Shown: positions 44,345 through 56,109 of the stretch, one piece after another | Numbering within the stretch: the first letter of the stretch is position 1 | Layout of the letters: each line of letters opens with the position of its first letter | NCBI GenBank assembly: GCA_015178975.1 | Contig: WHVD01000001.1 | Span: forward strand, 1,984,001-2,048,000 | Source: Hysterangium stoloniferum | Lineage: Eukaryota; Basidiomycota; Agaricomycetes; Hysterangiales; Hysterangiaceae | Length of the DNA: 64,000 nt | Direction: 5' to 3' | The notes under the pieces: generated by a model | What the model was told of the DNA's origin: nothing | Databases searched by the model: none | What the model saw: only the letters and a program-made list of their open reading frames with translations | Position numbers and translations under genes: made by a program

Positions 44345-47094
44345 CTAGACTTGACGGGAAAATGATCGATGGGTGTGATCGTGTCCGAGTTCAATCATCC
44401 TCCCATATGCACCTGGGTAGCTGAAAATAACGTATCCCCCTTATTCAAGACGTTAATACTATTAAATAAGGATGACATCGACACTCACGGGTCTCGCTCA
44501 AATACCGTGTCCGGCCACACAGGGTCATTTATCCAACTGGGCTCCGCATCATAAGAAGCGCGCAACTGCACATCTAAGACAGGTCCCCCCGAGGGGCCAG
44601 AGATATAACGTGGAGAAGTAGGCTCAAACAGGAATATAGTACGCGGTTCCACATCTCCGGAGTGACTAAATTACTCTGTCAGGCTCTGACATGGATGAAG
44701 GGGGAAGTGAAACTAACAAATTCGGAGGCATTTCCACAACTACTCTTGTCCCCCAGTGGGTTACTGTTGTCACAAAGGGGTCAATATCATTTCTAAAAGA
44801 CTTCTGTGCTTACTGATCATCAACTCGTATGGAAGGACACCCTTGATCCCATTTTCCTCTATGTAAAGTGGTGCGTATGCTCTCCATGCTTTCTGCACTT
44901 CAAACGACGGGCCGAATTGTCCGAAACTGACATATGGCCGGCAGAAATCTTCGATGTTGGCTTCGCCAATATCATAGGTATATCTATGCGGCGGAAAACT
45001 GAACAACGATCGGGTCTGCTAGCTCGAAAAATACCTTCTCATTGGTTTTCCACCTCGTATTGTTACACTCTCACGCTCGTCTAAATATGGACACTCTTCC
45101 TCGTGGAGGTAAACCAAAACCTTGACTAAGGGCTCTATGCGGAGAGTGTCAGAGAACCACTCATGTAGATTCCCACACATTACAAAATCGCCTGTAACTT
45201 TATCCCGATATCCTACGTCCCACAGAGCGAGGGACCCCAGATCTCCATCCTTGATAAAGCCCGTGATTGATTCCAGAAACCCGAAGTCCAGTAGTTGATT
45301 GGCCAAGTGATGAATGGTGTGCGAGCTTCGAAGTCGTTGATCCATTAAAGCAGTGCTAAGACACGAATCCACGTTGTACATGAATAAGTCTACGATGGAG
45401 TCGGGTGATGATGGATTGATCCTAGAGTGACCGGTATAAATACCGGGATACCATCTCCCATAAGGCTTTGAGACACCGCTGCGCAGTGTTCCGGTGTACA
45501 CAAGCTTCAGATGACGGCGATTGGCAGGACAGTCTGTGACAGTGACAATTGAATCGCCGGGATATAAAAACTGAATAAACAAAGTTATAATTGACATCTG
45601 ATGTCAGTCGAATTAACGAACAAGCTGGTAAATTTCAATGTCGTTGTTTGAACAGAAATCAACTAATTCCTAACGTCACATTGTCACATCAGCATTTGCG
45701 GGGAGAGAAGGTATCCAAGTACGTCACATTGTAAGAATCTCTCTAAAATACATCGCGTTAGCTTGTAAATATCGCGCGTAATTTCATTCACCATGTCCCA
45801 TAGTCCCAAAATGGTTTCTCTCGGATCGGATAATCTAGTGCGTTCGAGCCATTTGCATGCGTCCTCTGGTTCAGTGCCTGGATTACAGAAAACTTGGAAA
45901 AGTACATTGTCTTGTGCGTCACTGTAGCCAAAGAACGCAGCAATGCTAGGGTTCCTGAATGTGAATGTGATTGGACTACTTGGGTTATTTAGTCTGATGT
46001 GTTGCATTCTTACCATACGTCTCGATAGGAAGTGAGGTCGCGTTGGAACTATATCAAAAGTGTGATATGTTGCAAATAGTTTCTGAAATCCAAACCAGCC
46101 AAAAACGGGACTCGTACCTTTTTGCGTCTCAAATCCCACGTGGGTCTCCCGCCTTCGTACATTTTGACCAATACCGACTTACCGTCACTTTCAGTCTTCG
46201 CTTCACAAAGTGTGACACTCCACCGCAAGGTGACCCCATGATTTCCTGCCTTTTCATAGTCATAATCATTGTAGTTCGCGACCGATAAGGTGCGTAACAG
46301 TTGCAAGTCCCTTCGATCCACCAAATACTGTCTCATCACGATAAACCCACGGACATGATCTTTGAAATGACAGAGCGGGCGTACGCGTTCACTAATATAT
46401 TTTCTTCCTCTGCCCGTGACCGATGAAAACGATTCAAGGATATCGCGTAATTGACGTATGATATCGTCCATTCTGGTATCATCGACGGCTACGAGTTGAG
46501 CGACGGCTAGTGACGTATCCAGCAGAATGCACATCTAAGAGCCAATATGTATAACCAACGACTCTGAGTGTCACTTTCAGTACGCACCATTGCCTTCCTC
46601 TCCGCTTCTTCCAATCCCCTTTCCAGTTTGGCGATAGACTTATCTCGTTGTCGCATCCAAGACACGTGTGATTTAAGACCTTGGCTTGGTTTGTATGACC
46701 TTGCAAGCGCAAGAACATCCTCAAGTGCACTGAAAACAGTTCATTTATTTGTCAAGTCCGGTTACCCAGTGGGTCTCAAGTTCTTACTTCTGATAATCGT
46801 CGAATATAGTTTTAAAATTGTCCGGGATATTCTCCCACTTCCCCCTCAGCTGATCGTGGAAAGCGACAAGGCGACGTCCAGTGGTCTGAACAAGGTTATT
46901 CAATCTCTCGTTTTGCTCCCCGCTTGCCTGGTGATTTTGAATCATGATCCACATTAGCTCTTAAACTGGTGTTGATGCAGACGACCTACCTTTATAACGT
47001 TCATAATCTCCAAAACCAGGGTCGCTGCACTCTTCAAGCCAGGCAATGGAACGGCATCGCCAGCGACTTTGACAAAAATGGCTGCAATGTCCAT
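44345..47094 (-). CDS. M6: MLKL-like N-terminal helical domain / pseudokinase gene, best-preserved copy
   Basis: Seen: exon 1 is 47094-46990 (35 codons, MDIAAIFVKVAGDAVPLPG, then a donor GTAGGT). Exon 2 carries ASGEQNERLNNLVQTTGRR to DDYQ, then a coiled-coil-like exon (SWMRQRDKSIAKLERGLEEA). A 162-codon open block (46534-46049) contains DYEKAG, LRWSVTLCEAKTESDGK and VLVKMYEGGR. Then come QRDLTSYRDVW and, after an intron, PSIAAFFGYSDAQDNVLFQ. The C-terminal region is 45597-44780, and the last exon (44345-44420) follows a 68-base intron. Family knowledge: a PVPGLK-type four-helix domain plus kinase is the layout of fungal MLKL-like/HeLo-like death effectors. VLVKMYEGG resembles the kinase beta-3 strand with its Lys, and FGYS...VLFQVF the hinge. 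I find no HRD or DFG, so I infer a pseudokinase. Expected product about 700 residues. The middle junction (about 45740-45590) is unresolved. Confidence 0.6.
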
Positions 47095-48500
47095 GAGCGA
47101 TAGTCAATGATCTTAGTAGAAAGCTGCTCTTTAGCACGTCGAGGCGCTGTATTTGCTGTTAGCTGTGCCCTGAGAATAGAGCGCCAGATCTGTACGGGAA
47201 ATGCAGTGTTCATCTCAACAGCGATACTTATATTCAAAGGCCGTAATCACGATGTGGACTTTGTCTGTAGTGGAATTCCTGGAATACAAGGGATTAGATA
47301 GATCATTCGTCATTAAAAGAAGAGATGCACGATCTTATCAATAGTTTATCGAGTAGAATGAAAAGTACCATGATGTGCTAACTGACATATGGCGTTGTAG
47401 CGATAACTCAGTTGTGCCTTTGGTTTTGAAGAATAACGATGGATCAGGTGGGGCTTATGATATTTTTTTAACTCTTTCCGTAATAGATATGACTTCAGTT
47501 CAAGTTTTGTTGTGAAATCTCCCAATGCTCGAGGTATCAATTCACTAATATTACCCTTCCATATTTGCAGTGGCGCGATCTGGTTGAGCTCCCGTGTCCA
47601 AACAGACTTCTCCGGCATGGTATTGTTGTTAAATATGATAATTGTGTGAGGAAGATTTGTCATTGATGGTCATTTCTTCGGTTAGCAATGCCGCCGTATT
47701 CACCTTCTTCCTCTTTGTCGCATGCAGTCCCACATATTATTACAATAATATATTGTATCATAGGCGTTGTTTTGCCTTTACTTACTCTCCCTGTGTACAT
47801 TCTAAATTCCACCCGTCCTCCACAATGTAATTCATCAACATCATCATACAATCATTACACTGTTGAATCTTTGGAAAGAGCTCCACATGCAAAATGGCAT
47901 GACTCTGGCGGTAAGTATATATCTACTTCATGCCAATCCTACTAAAAGAGGTCATCATCCCACTATATATTCTAGACATTGATGACCAATATTGCATTCT
48001 GTACACTTTTTTCGCTCCATTTGGTCAGTCACTTCACACCATCCTGTGTCTTGACTTACTCTGTACTGTCTCCAAGGCCCAACCTCACACGATTAGTTGA
48101 GAGTAAACAGGAATGGAACCTGTTCCTCATAGTGTAAGTTAAACCCGTTTTACTTATTCATGCTCGAGACATATTCAGACGAGAATATAACACACCATGT
48201 GCGATAGGACGCTGAGTCCTAGTGAATATCATGGAATGGGCTGAAGTGTCGAAATTTTCTCATGACACAGTTGTTACGCCTATAACCTTTTATCCCATCG
48301 ACAGGCTACCAGCTCGTCAAAGTGAAGTGAAAATCACCACCGTAACTCCGGCCGTGGACGAGTCCTACAGATTCCACACTGCAATCGAGCAGTAGTGTGT
48401 AGATTCCCCACACACTACATTTTCTAGATTCGATACTGATACTCAGTGATGTCACGACAACGGAGGAGGGTATTTAATTCTTCCTTACGTCTTCCCAGTC
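47095..48500. other. Upstream region of M6 with an open minus-strand stretch
   Basis: 47095-47650 is shared with the region upstream of M8 (60832-61380). A minus-strand ORF (47663-47346, with KSYLLRKELKKYHKPH) is open here but stopped in the M8 copy, so it is probably not a gene. 47815-48000 repeats flank R2 and 48180-48480 repeats the promoter-like block of R1 (degraded CRE and TATA). Nothing else is recognised. Confidence 0.45.
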
Positions 48501-48840
48501 GTTCATCTCATTCTGAACATCTGACCCACAGAATCTCAATTCCCACGTGGGTCTCCGGCCTTCGTACACTTTGGGCAATACCAGCTTACCGTCATTTTCA
48601 GTCTTCGCTTCACAAAGTTTGACATTCCATCGCAAGGTGACCAGATGATTTCCTGCCTTTTCATGATCATAATCATTGTTCGCGACCGATAAGATGCGTA
48701 ACGGTTGAAGTCGATCGACCAAAGACTTCATTATGATAAGCCCACGGGCATGATCTTTGAGGCGACAGAACGGGCGTACGCGTCCATTAATATCGTTTCT
48801 GCCTCAGCCCGTGACGGACAAAAAGAATCAAGGACCATGA
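48500..48840 (-). pseudogene. M-family kinase-like scrap
   Basis: Minus strand: RILSVANNDYDHEKAGNHLV then LRWNVKLCEAKTENDGK and PKVYEGRRPTWELR (LVK of the beta-3 strand changed to LPK). Isolated between R1 and R2 blocks. Confidence 0.6.
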
Positions 48841-48849
48841 TGTGCTAAG

Positions 48850-49340
48850 GGGGATTAGCAATTGATCGTCTTTCTTCAGTTAACAATACCGCTGCATCCA
48901 CCTTCTTGCTCGGTATCCCATGCAGTCCCACATAAAATTAAATAGGTTACATAGGGTGTGTTACCTTTACTTACCCTCCTTGTATAAATCACAAATTCTA
49001 CTGAATCATTACACTGCGTTGAATCTTTGGAAAGAGCCCCGCATGCAAAATGGAGTGGACTCTCATGGCAACCATATATCTGTTTCGCGTCGCTCGAAAC
49101 TCTCGTACCCCATATCATTCTAGACATTTATGACCAATCTTGATAGTTAGTTGCAGGTCAGAAAATAATATCCCATCGATCCGTCTCTCATCCGAAGCTT
49201 CCATGTTGCATGGTGGTGCTTAATCGTGAGATGTTCATTATTATGTTTACAGCAAACATATATATATTGCATGTATGGATGTATGCGTGCAGTGACTCAC
49301 CATATAACGTACATTCCATATCCTCCATCAGAGCTATCTA
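48850..49340. repeat. Array flank repeat R2, copy 2
   Basis: Colinear with 9270-9660 and 55390-55950. No gene. Lies directly left of U6B. Confidence 0.55.
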
Positions 49341-50000
49341 CTCCACAGGCGTTTCAGACCCACTGTCACTTGCCGCCGCAACTTTCGACCGCACGGAAGG
49401 TTCATCGAGACCTGTAATGTCAAACGAAAGACGGGCGAACGACGGTGTCTAATATCATCAATGTCACACCCGGAACTTCCACATGTCCAATCAACCACAA
49501 CAACCGCCTTCCCGGTAGCAAATAATCTCGTCTGACAATGCCCGGTAGGGAATGGCTGCGAAACGGGCAGTATTGAAGATTGGGAGAGAAGGGGCTTTCG
49601 TACGGGAGAGGCCGGAGTTAAGCCAGGCAATACAGAACGCAAGGAGCTGTTGGGTGCAGGTACAGGCCTGCATGAGAAAGGATAGGGGATAATATATGTG
49701 GAAGGCTGGAAGTGTGGATATTGATTGGAGGGTGGATGCCATGTCGCCACGGTTTCCCAGATCCCTAAGCGATGTCAGTCCTTGAGAGAAGACATGCTCG
49801 AACCTATTGGGCAAGTATGAGGTAGGTACCTGAGGATGACTCGACTCTTCAAGGAATGGTCTCCCTCCTTGTTCATGACACGTGTTCAAGGGAGAATAAC
49901 CACCGCTGACCACGTTTTGTAGGTATCCAGCTCACGTGCAGAAAATTCGTCGCATGTACAACAAAGATGTCAGGGAAAGCCGCAACACGTGCACGTCCGG
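49340..50000 (-). pseudogene. UBP14-like relic, form B (copy U6B)
   Basis: Minus strand: YSPLNTCHEQGGRPFLEES, then RFEHVFSQGLTSLRDLGNRG and DMASTLQSI (no Cys), TLPAFHIYYPLSF, open to 49491; a second frame (49750-49334) ends with VVVVDWTCGSSGCDIDDI. It is very similar to U2B. The catalytic Cys position is Gly-Asp. Confidence 0.55.
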
Positions 50001-50176
50001 AAACACATCCACGACCTAGTCGGTATCAACCTATAGTACTGAGACGACACTGTGAAATACTCACGTCTGCGGTGGAACCCTACCTCGCACCGCGCGCACG
50101 AATATTGAACTGCAGGTTTACCCATCCTGTCCCCCACCCCACACATGCAGCTTCCGCCGTGCATACAACACCTCTC

Positions 50177-50476
50177 TAAAGATGAACGAGTGTAAAAATG
50201 AGTTAGTTTTCGTTACGCTAATTCTCGCATATATATATCATACAGGTGGATAGAGTTTATCCACCTAAGTGGATCGATACATCATAAGCCACATCATAGT
50301 ATGGATCACCTATTGCATCATATACACGGCTCCACTCACTCCAGTTCAACGCTCGTATACACACGGCTCCACTCACTCCAGTTCAACGCTCGTATACAAA
50401 CGGCTCCACTCACTCCAGTTCAATGCTCGTATACACACGGCTCCACTCACTCCAGTTCAACGCTCGTATCTCAATA
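50177..50476 (-). repeat. Copia-2 LTR (3' in element sense) with 37-bp minisatellite
   Basis: Contains four tandem copies of a 37-bp unit (CGGCTCCACTCACTCCAGTT...CGTATACACA) at about 50326-50470. The other LTR has one. The 111-bp length difference equals three units. Confidence 0.9.
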
Positions 50477-52680
50477 CTCCTCCTTGAGTGTTGAAGTTCT
50501 AATACCTAGTCGGCACGTATGATAAGAATGAGTCGACGGTGGTAGCGATTTCATCAAAATATCCGCAATCATTTCCTTCGTGTGTCGATAGATAAGTTGT
50601 ATTGTTCCATTCTTGATTAAATGCCGAATAAAGTGATATTTGACTTCAATGCGTTTCATTCATCGTAGAGCATGCCGATTATGAGCGAACGCAATCGTTC
50701 CTTGATTATCCTCAAAAATCATCGTTGGTTCTTCATAAATGATATCCAACTCTTCCAAAAAATGTCACATCCACATAACTTCACGTGCTGCCTCGGATAA
50801 CGCATTGTATTCAGCTTCCATTGAAGACAGGGCTACTGTCGACTGTTTTCTTGAAGACCAAGATACGGCCCCTGATCCTAAAAATACAACATATCCTCCA
50901 GTCAACTTTTCTGTCCTCTGTATCGCCAGCGAAATCCGCATCCGAGTACACATGTAAACAAAGTGCTCCTCCTCCCAAACGAAGATCGTGATCTCGAGTG
51001 GTGTATAAGTATTGGAAAACTCATTTCGCTAAGTTCCAATGTGCTCTTGCTGGGTTTGTCGAATATTGTGATAATTTGTTCACAGAATATGCAATATCAG
51101 GACGTGATACCGTGGCAGCAAACATCAAACTTCCCATGATTTCGCGATATGGGAGTTTCGCCATTTCTTCGCGTTCTTCTTCTGTTTCCAGAGGTGTAAT
51201 GGATTGGAAGTCGACTCCTAGTGCAATAGGGGACCAAACTGGTCTTGAATTCTGTACGTTGAATTTCTTCACAACGTTTTCGATATATTCCTTTTGCGAT
51301 ATGAATACTGACTTCGAATCAGTGTTTCGACGAATACTTGTTCCCAAAATCCAGTGTGCATCTCCCTCACTTGAAATTCCAAACTGTTCGCTAACTGCCT
51401 TTTTGAGATCTAGAAGACGCTTTTCATCATTGAACAGCTGTGCGGGATTCAGTAGTCGCACCTTGGCTTCAGGTGTCCATTCAACGTTTGGAATTTCCCC
51501 TATGAATTCTGGTCCAAAATTCGACACGCTGAGTTTCAATGTTCCAATACCCTTGGCATAAATGTAACCACCATTCGCCGTTTGGATCTTTTTCGGCACA
51601 TTGTATGTGGTGAAGCTGTGTAAGTCCTGTATCTTTGGTATGTAGTGTCCTGATGATCCAGAGTCCAGGTAATATTTCTGTTGAGTCACATTCTTTCCCA
51701 TGAAGCATGCAGATTCCATTGCTGTAAACATTCCTCGGCTTGAGACTGAGGTTGGTGGGTTTTCAGGTGCATTTGCTGGCCCTTTTTCCTGCTTTTGTTG
51801 TGCTCTGGATTGATGGAAATTTCTCCTTTTCCTTTTTGGACAGTTTCGTGCCCAATGGGATAAATCCCCACACTCGTAGCATCCCTGCGAACTCCTATTG
51901 TTAGGTCTTCCTCGTCCCGGGTTCCCACGTCCATGCTGGAATCATCCCCGGGACCTGTGTGAGTCACTTTGGGCATGAAATGCAGAACCGTCTGCAAATC
52001 CGGGGCATATTTCCTTTCAAATTTCAATTTGTCGAAGTTTATTGACAATTTCTTAAACAGTATCCTTATCATAGTCGATCGTCATCGACATGATATCGAA
52101 GTCCTCCAGGAGTGTGCTCATAAACAGACTAAGGTAATCTGAGTCAGTAATACTGTGTCCTGCCTCTAACAGCTTGATTTGAATAGAGTCCATTTGGGCC
52201 TTGTATTCAATTATTCCGGTTCCATCATACCTCATTCATACGAGTTCAGAAAGTAATGTTGCCCGGCTGTTAGCAAGACGTGTTCCATAAGTATTTTTCA
52301 GTTTATTCCAAGCGTCAATGGGATTATCATTGGTCATAATAGCTACCCTTGGTTCGTCTTCTATGCGCAACATTATTTCACTATACGCCCTCTTCTTTTG
52401 AAGCACCCAGGCTTCTTCGATGTCCAATTCATCTTTCATCAGGGCGTCCAATTTAGCATGTGCAGGATCTGCCAATTCTCCGATTACGACTTTCCACTGG
52501 TTCAAGGATTCGAGTACTGTCTTCATACTTGTACTCCATGTAAAATAGTTGTCCTTTCATAGCTTCAGAAAGACTTGATATGCACTTCCGGTACTCGATT
52601 CGTAGTCCTTGATCTTCTCCAAGGTAGACATGATAATAATCTTGAGCGATTCAAAGTTCTTTTACTGATAAGAAGGGCCG
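50477..52680 (-). pseudogene. Copia-2 gag, protease fused to reverse transcriptase end and RNase H
   Basis: Gag: SLNQWKVVIGELADPAHAKL (52526-52236), then a stop and YDGTGIIEYKAQMDSIQIKL. Zinc knuckle CYECGDLSHWARNC (about 51890-51850) is open into protease YYLDSGSSGHYIP (51665-51625). At about 51440 protease-linker sequence (WTPEAKVRLLNPAQL) runs without a frame break into FNDEKRLLDLKKAVSEQFGI, a reverse-transcriptase end, then LGTSIRR and GSLMFAATVSRPDIAYSV. RNase H: GAVSWSSRKQSTVALSSMEA and DNQGTIAFAHN, TKEMIADIL. Stops occur near 50764 and 50660. Integrase and the reverse-transcriptase palm are absent, so the element depends on others to move. Confidence 0.8.
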
Positions 52681-52692
52681 GGGCCCATAACC

Positions 52693-52881
52693 TAAAGATG
52701 AACAAGTGTAAAAATGAGTTAGTTTTCGTTACGCAAATTCTCGTATATATATATCATACAGGTGGATAGAGTTTATCCACCTAAGTGGGTCAATACATCA
52801 TAAGCCACATCATAGTATAGATCACCTATTGCATCATATACACGGCTCCACTCGCTCCAGTTCAACGCTCGTATCTCAATA
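52693..52881 (-). repeat. Copia-2 LTR (5' in element sense)
   Basis: 189 bp, single 37-bp unit, next to the primer-binding site at 52680-52692. Otherwise nearly identical to the other LTR, which points to a fairly recent insertion. Confidence 0.85.
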
Positions 52882-52979
52882 CTCTCTAAAGGCGGGAACG
52901 GATACCCACACTCAAATCATCATGCTCATCCACAAAATAGCGCGCGCACCTTTGCACTACATACACAGTGACTCTTGTT

Positions 52980-53900
52980 TCACCTCAAAGCAGAGGATGA
53001 CAGTAGGCTCCGGCTCCGGGACGTGTTTTTAACTTGCTGACGTAGGACTTAAGAATATATATGCGAAGAACTCTTGCACGTCTTGCTGATTAGTCATCGA
53101 TATTTCCTCGTGGACTCTTCCAATGAGGGCTTTGAACATGGTGGGTTTGGAAGGGTTCTTGGAATACGGGCAGTGGCGTCGGGGATGAACGAGGGGATCA
53201 CCGTCGATGGCATTGGGTCCGCGGCCTCACCAGCACTTCGACGAGGGTAGGGACACCGGCGGTGTGAGACGAGAAATGGCTGCGTGGGTGGGATAACCAG
53301 CCTGAACGGATTCGGTCCGTGATTTTACGCATCTGAAAGTCAAAACAGGATATGGGGAGCTCTTCGGTGCAGGAACAGGCGCGGGTGAGAAAGGATCAGG
53401 GATGGTATGTGCGGAAGGCTGGAAGTGTGATTATCGATGTTGATGCCATGTAGCAGCTGTTTCCGAGATTGCGAAGTCCCGTCAGGGGAGACAGGCTCGA
53501 AAACATTACACGAGTATGACGGACCTCAGGATGATTCGACTCGTTAAGAAATGACCTCGTTCCTTGTCCATAACAAGCCCAATATCTCACTGTCGGCATA
53601 CACTCATAATTTTCCTTCTCCGTGTCCTCGACAGTAGCAATGTTCTTAAGCGGCGGTCCGCGACTGTTCTATCACCAACGCCACCAACTCAATCATTAAA
53701 ACTTCCCTGCTCATACTCAGCTGCTTACAGAAGAAAAAAACCACCCTACTCACTCATTTTGGGTTCGGTTCCAGCATGCTCTTCACATACACGGATACCC
53801 AAGCATCCCACAATGCAGCTGCACATGCATCAGCGTCACATCGCCCCCCCACACTCTCTATCCAAGCACGGGAGGCACACGTCGATGCCTTCAAGTAGAT
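52980..53900 (-). pseudogene. UBP14-like relic, form A (copy U6A)
   Basis: Minus strand: ZnF-UBP-like remnant (53860-53750), TVRYWACYGQGTRSFLNESN (53599-53530), SPLTGLRNLGNSCYMAST Cys box (about 53490-53440), FRTYHP, linker, and a QQDA-like region near 53130-53065 where a CTGATTAG change turns the usual TKQQD into TNQQD. No His box. The 3' neighbour would be U6B but Copia-2 now separates them. Confidence 0.58.
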
Positions 53901-53989
53901 CCTATTAGATCGCGTGGTTGGGGCGTAAGCATAATAAGTGAAATCTCATGTCCATTGGAAGAACGGAGTGTTAGCGTATGTTGTATTTC

Positions 53990-54640
53990 AAGCCGTTGAC
54001 GCATAAAGGACTTCTATGCTTACTGATCATCAACTCGTGTGGAAGGACACCCTTGATCCCATTTTCCTCGATGTAAAGCGGTGCGTATGCTCTCCACGCT
54101 TTCTGCACTTCAGACGACGGGGCTAAGTCTGTGATATAGACACTGGGCCGGCAGAAATCTTCGATACTGCTTTCGCCAATATCATAGGTATATCTACGCG
54201 GCAGAAAACTGAGCAACGATCGGTTCAGTGTGCTAGCTCCAAAAATACCTTCTCATTGGTTTTCCACCTCGTATTGTTACACTCTCACCCTCGTCTAAAT
54301 ATCTAGACGCTCGCTCGTTGAGGTGAACACGAACCTCGACTAAGGGTTCTATACCGAGGGTTTCAGAGAACCACTCATGTAGATTCCCACACACTACAAA
54401 ATGGTCTGTAACTTTATCCCGATAGCCCACGTCCCACAACGCGATGGACCCCAGATCTCCATCCTCGATAGAGCCCGTGATTGGTTCCGGAAACCCGAAG
54501 TCCAGTAGTTGGTTGGCCAATTGATGAATGGTGTGCGAGCTTCGAATTTGTTGATCCATTAACTCCGTGCCGAGACACCATGAACTCACTTTGGGCATGG
54601 ATAAATTCACGATGGAGTCGGGTGAGGATGGATTGATCCT
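53990..54640 (-). pseudogene. M7: C-terminal scrap of M family
   Basis: Contains the DQQIRSSHTIHQLANQLL ... SRYLDEGESVTI block (54610-54233) and the RYTYDIGESSIEDFCRPSV block (54216-54010), nearly identical to M3. The last exons are missing: the left end at about 53990 abuts a short TGTTAGCG... remnant. Right of it lies the same inverted kinase scrap as beside M3. Confidence 0.65.
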
Positions 54641-54654
54641 ACAGTTACCGGGAT

Positions 54655-55190
54655 GCCATCTCCTCTGTCATCTCAAAGATCATTCCTGTGAGCTTATCGT
54701 AATGAGACAGTATTTGATCGACCGAAGAAGTTGCAACTGTTACATACCTTATCGGTCGCGACCCACAATGATTATTATTATGAAAAGGCAGGAAATCATC
54801 AGGTCACCTTGCGGTGGAGTGTTAAACTTTGTGAAGCGAAGACTGAAAGTGACGGTAAGCCGGTGTTGGTCAAAGTGTACGAGGCGGGAGACCCACTTCA
54901 AATTTGAGACACAAAGAAGTACGACCTGGGGTGGTAAGGAACGAGGTTATACCAATGGGCGATATGATAGCGCCAAAAATATCATCGATTGCATTAATAA
55001 CCATGCATCCAAACTTGGAAGATCAAGAAATGCTGGGCAGTTTGTATAGATATTTATTCAGGCGATGAATAGTGATTGTCGAGTGTCTCGCACAGCCTGA
55101 CGCGTTTTCTTAAGATAGATCAAGCTATAAAATTACATTTCCTTTCTATTAAAAAATAGTATAGGTTGGCTTAATGTCAATGCACAAGAC
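54655..55190 (+). pseudogene. Inverted M kinase scrap and flank, near-identical to 20310-20834
   Basis: Plus-strand match to the M kinase-like exon (reverse of the normal direction), then 280 bp of unrelated DNA ending GTCAATGCACAA. The whole block 54005-55189 matches 19648-20834 with very few differences apart from a 14-base deletion near 54645. A recent copy event. Confidence 0.7.
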
Positions 55191-55400
55191 GATTTCCTGC
55201 CTTTTCATAATAATAATCATTGTGGTTCGCGACCGATAAGGTGTGTAACAGTTGCAAGTTCTTCGGTCGATCAAATACTGTCTCATTACGATAAGCTCAC
55301 GGGCATGATCTTTGAGATGACAGAATGGGCGTACGCGTTCACTAATATCGTTTCTGCCTCAGTCCGTGACGGACGACAACGAATCAAGTACCATGACGTG
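55185..55400 (-). pseudogene. M-family kinase-like scrap
   Basis: Minus-strand remains of the exon with MRQYL, VANHNDYYYEKAG and the ISERVRPF region. It begins exactly where the duplicated block stops. Confidence 0.5.
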
Positions 55401-56105
55401 CTAAGGGGGATTAGCCATTGATAGTCTTTCTGCAGCTAGCAATAACGCTGCATCCACCTTCTTCCTCTTTATAGCATGTAGTCCCACATAATATTAAATA
55501 ATACATTGAAGGTACATAGGCTGTGTTGCCTTTACTTACGCCCCCTGTGGACATCCCACATTCTCCCTCGCCTGGACAATGTAATTCATCAACACCATCA
55601 TAGAATCGTTACACTGTGTTGAATCTTTGGAAGGAGTTCCGCATGCAAAATTTCATGGACTCTGAGGGTAACCATATATATCTGTTGCGCGCCGCTGCTA
55701 CTCAAAGAAACCCTCGTACCCCTATATCATTTTAGACATTTATTCCCAATATTGACAGTTAGTTGCAGGTTAGAAAATAATATCCCATCGATCCTTCTCT
55801 GATCCGAATCCTGCATGTTGCAGTGGTCCTTTATCGTGAGACGTTCATTATTATGTTCACAGCAAACATATATGTATTGCATGTATGCGTGTATGCGTGC
55901 AGTTGCTCATTATACAACGTACATCCCACATCCTCCATCGTAGCTATCTACTCCACAGAGGGTTCAGGCCCACTCTCACTTGCCGGCGCAACTTTCGACT
56001 GCACCAAAGGATTATTGCTGGGCGAACGACGGCGTCTAATATCATCAATGACACACCCGGAACTTTCATATGTCCAATCAACCACAACAACCGCCTTCCT
56101 GGTAG
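55400..56105. repeat. Array flank repeat R2, copy 3
   Basis: Colinear with 48850-49340 and 9270-9660. No gene recognised. Confidence 0.55.
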
Positions 56106-56109
56106 CAAA

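Larger units (their letters stand above)
50177..52881 (-). mobile_element. Copia-2: internally deleted copia element
   Basis: Flanked by CTCTC (50172-50176, 52882-52886) in the CTCTCTAAAG sequence that is unbroken in the other units. LTRs are 50177-50476 and 52693-52881. In minus-strand sense the primer-binding site is GGTTATGGGCCCC at 52692-52680 and a polypurine tract CAAGGAGGAG lies next to the 3' LTR. LTR ends are TATTGAG...TCTTTA rather than TG...CA. Internal length is only about 2.2 kb because integrase and most of reverse transcriptase are gone. Confidence 0.85.

Noticed and set aside
47346..47663. A 105-codon minus-strand gene upstream of M6
   Set aside because: The paralogous stretch upstream of M8 has several stops and frame changes, and no family resemblance was seen.
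50326..50470. CRISPR-like array (four regularly spaced repeats)
   Set aside because: The 37-bp units are contiguous without unique spacers and lie inside a copia LTR. It is a minisatellite.
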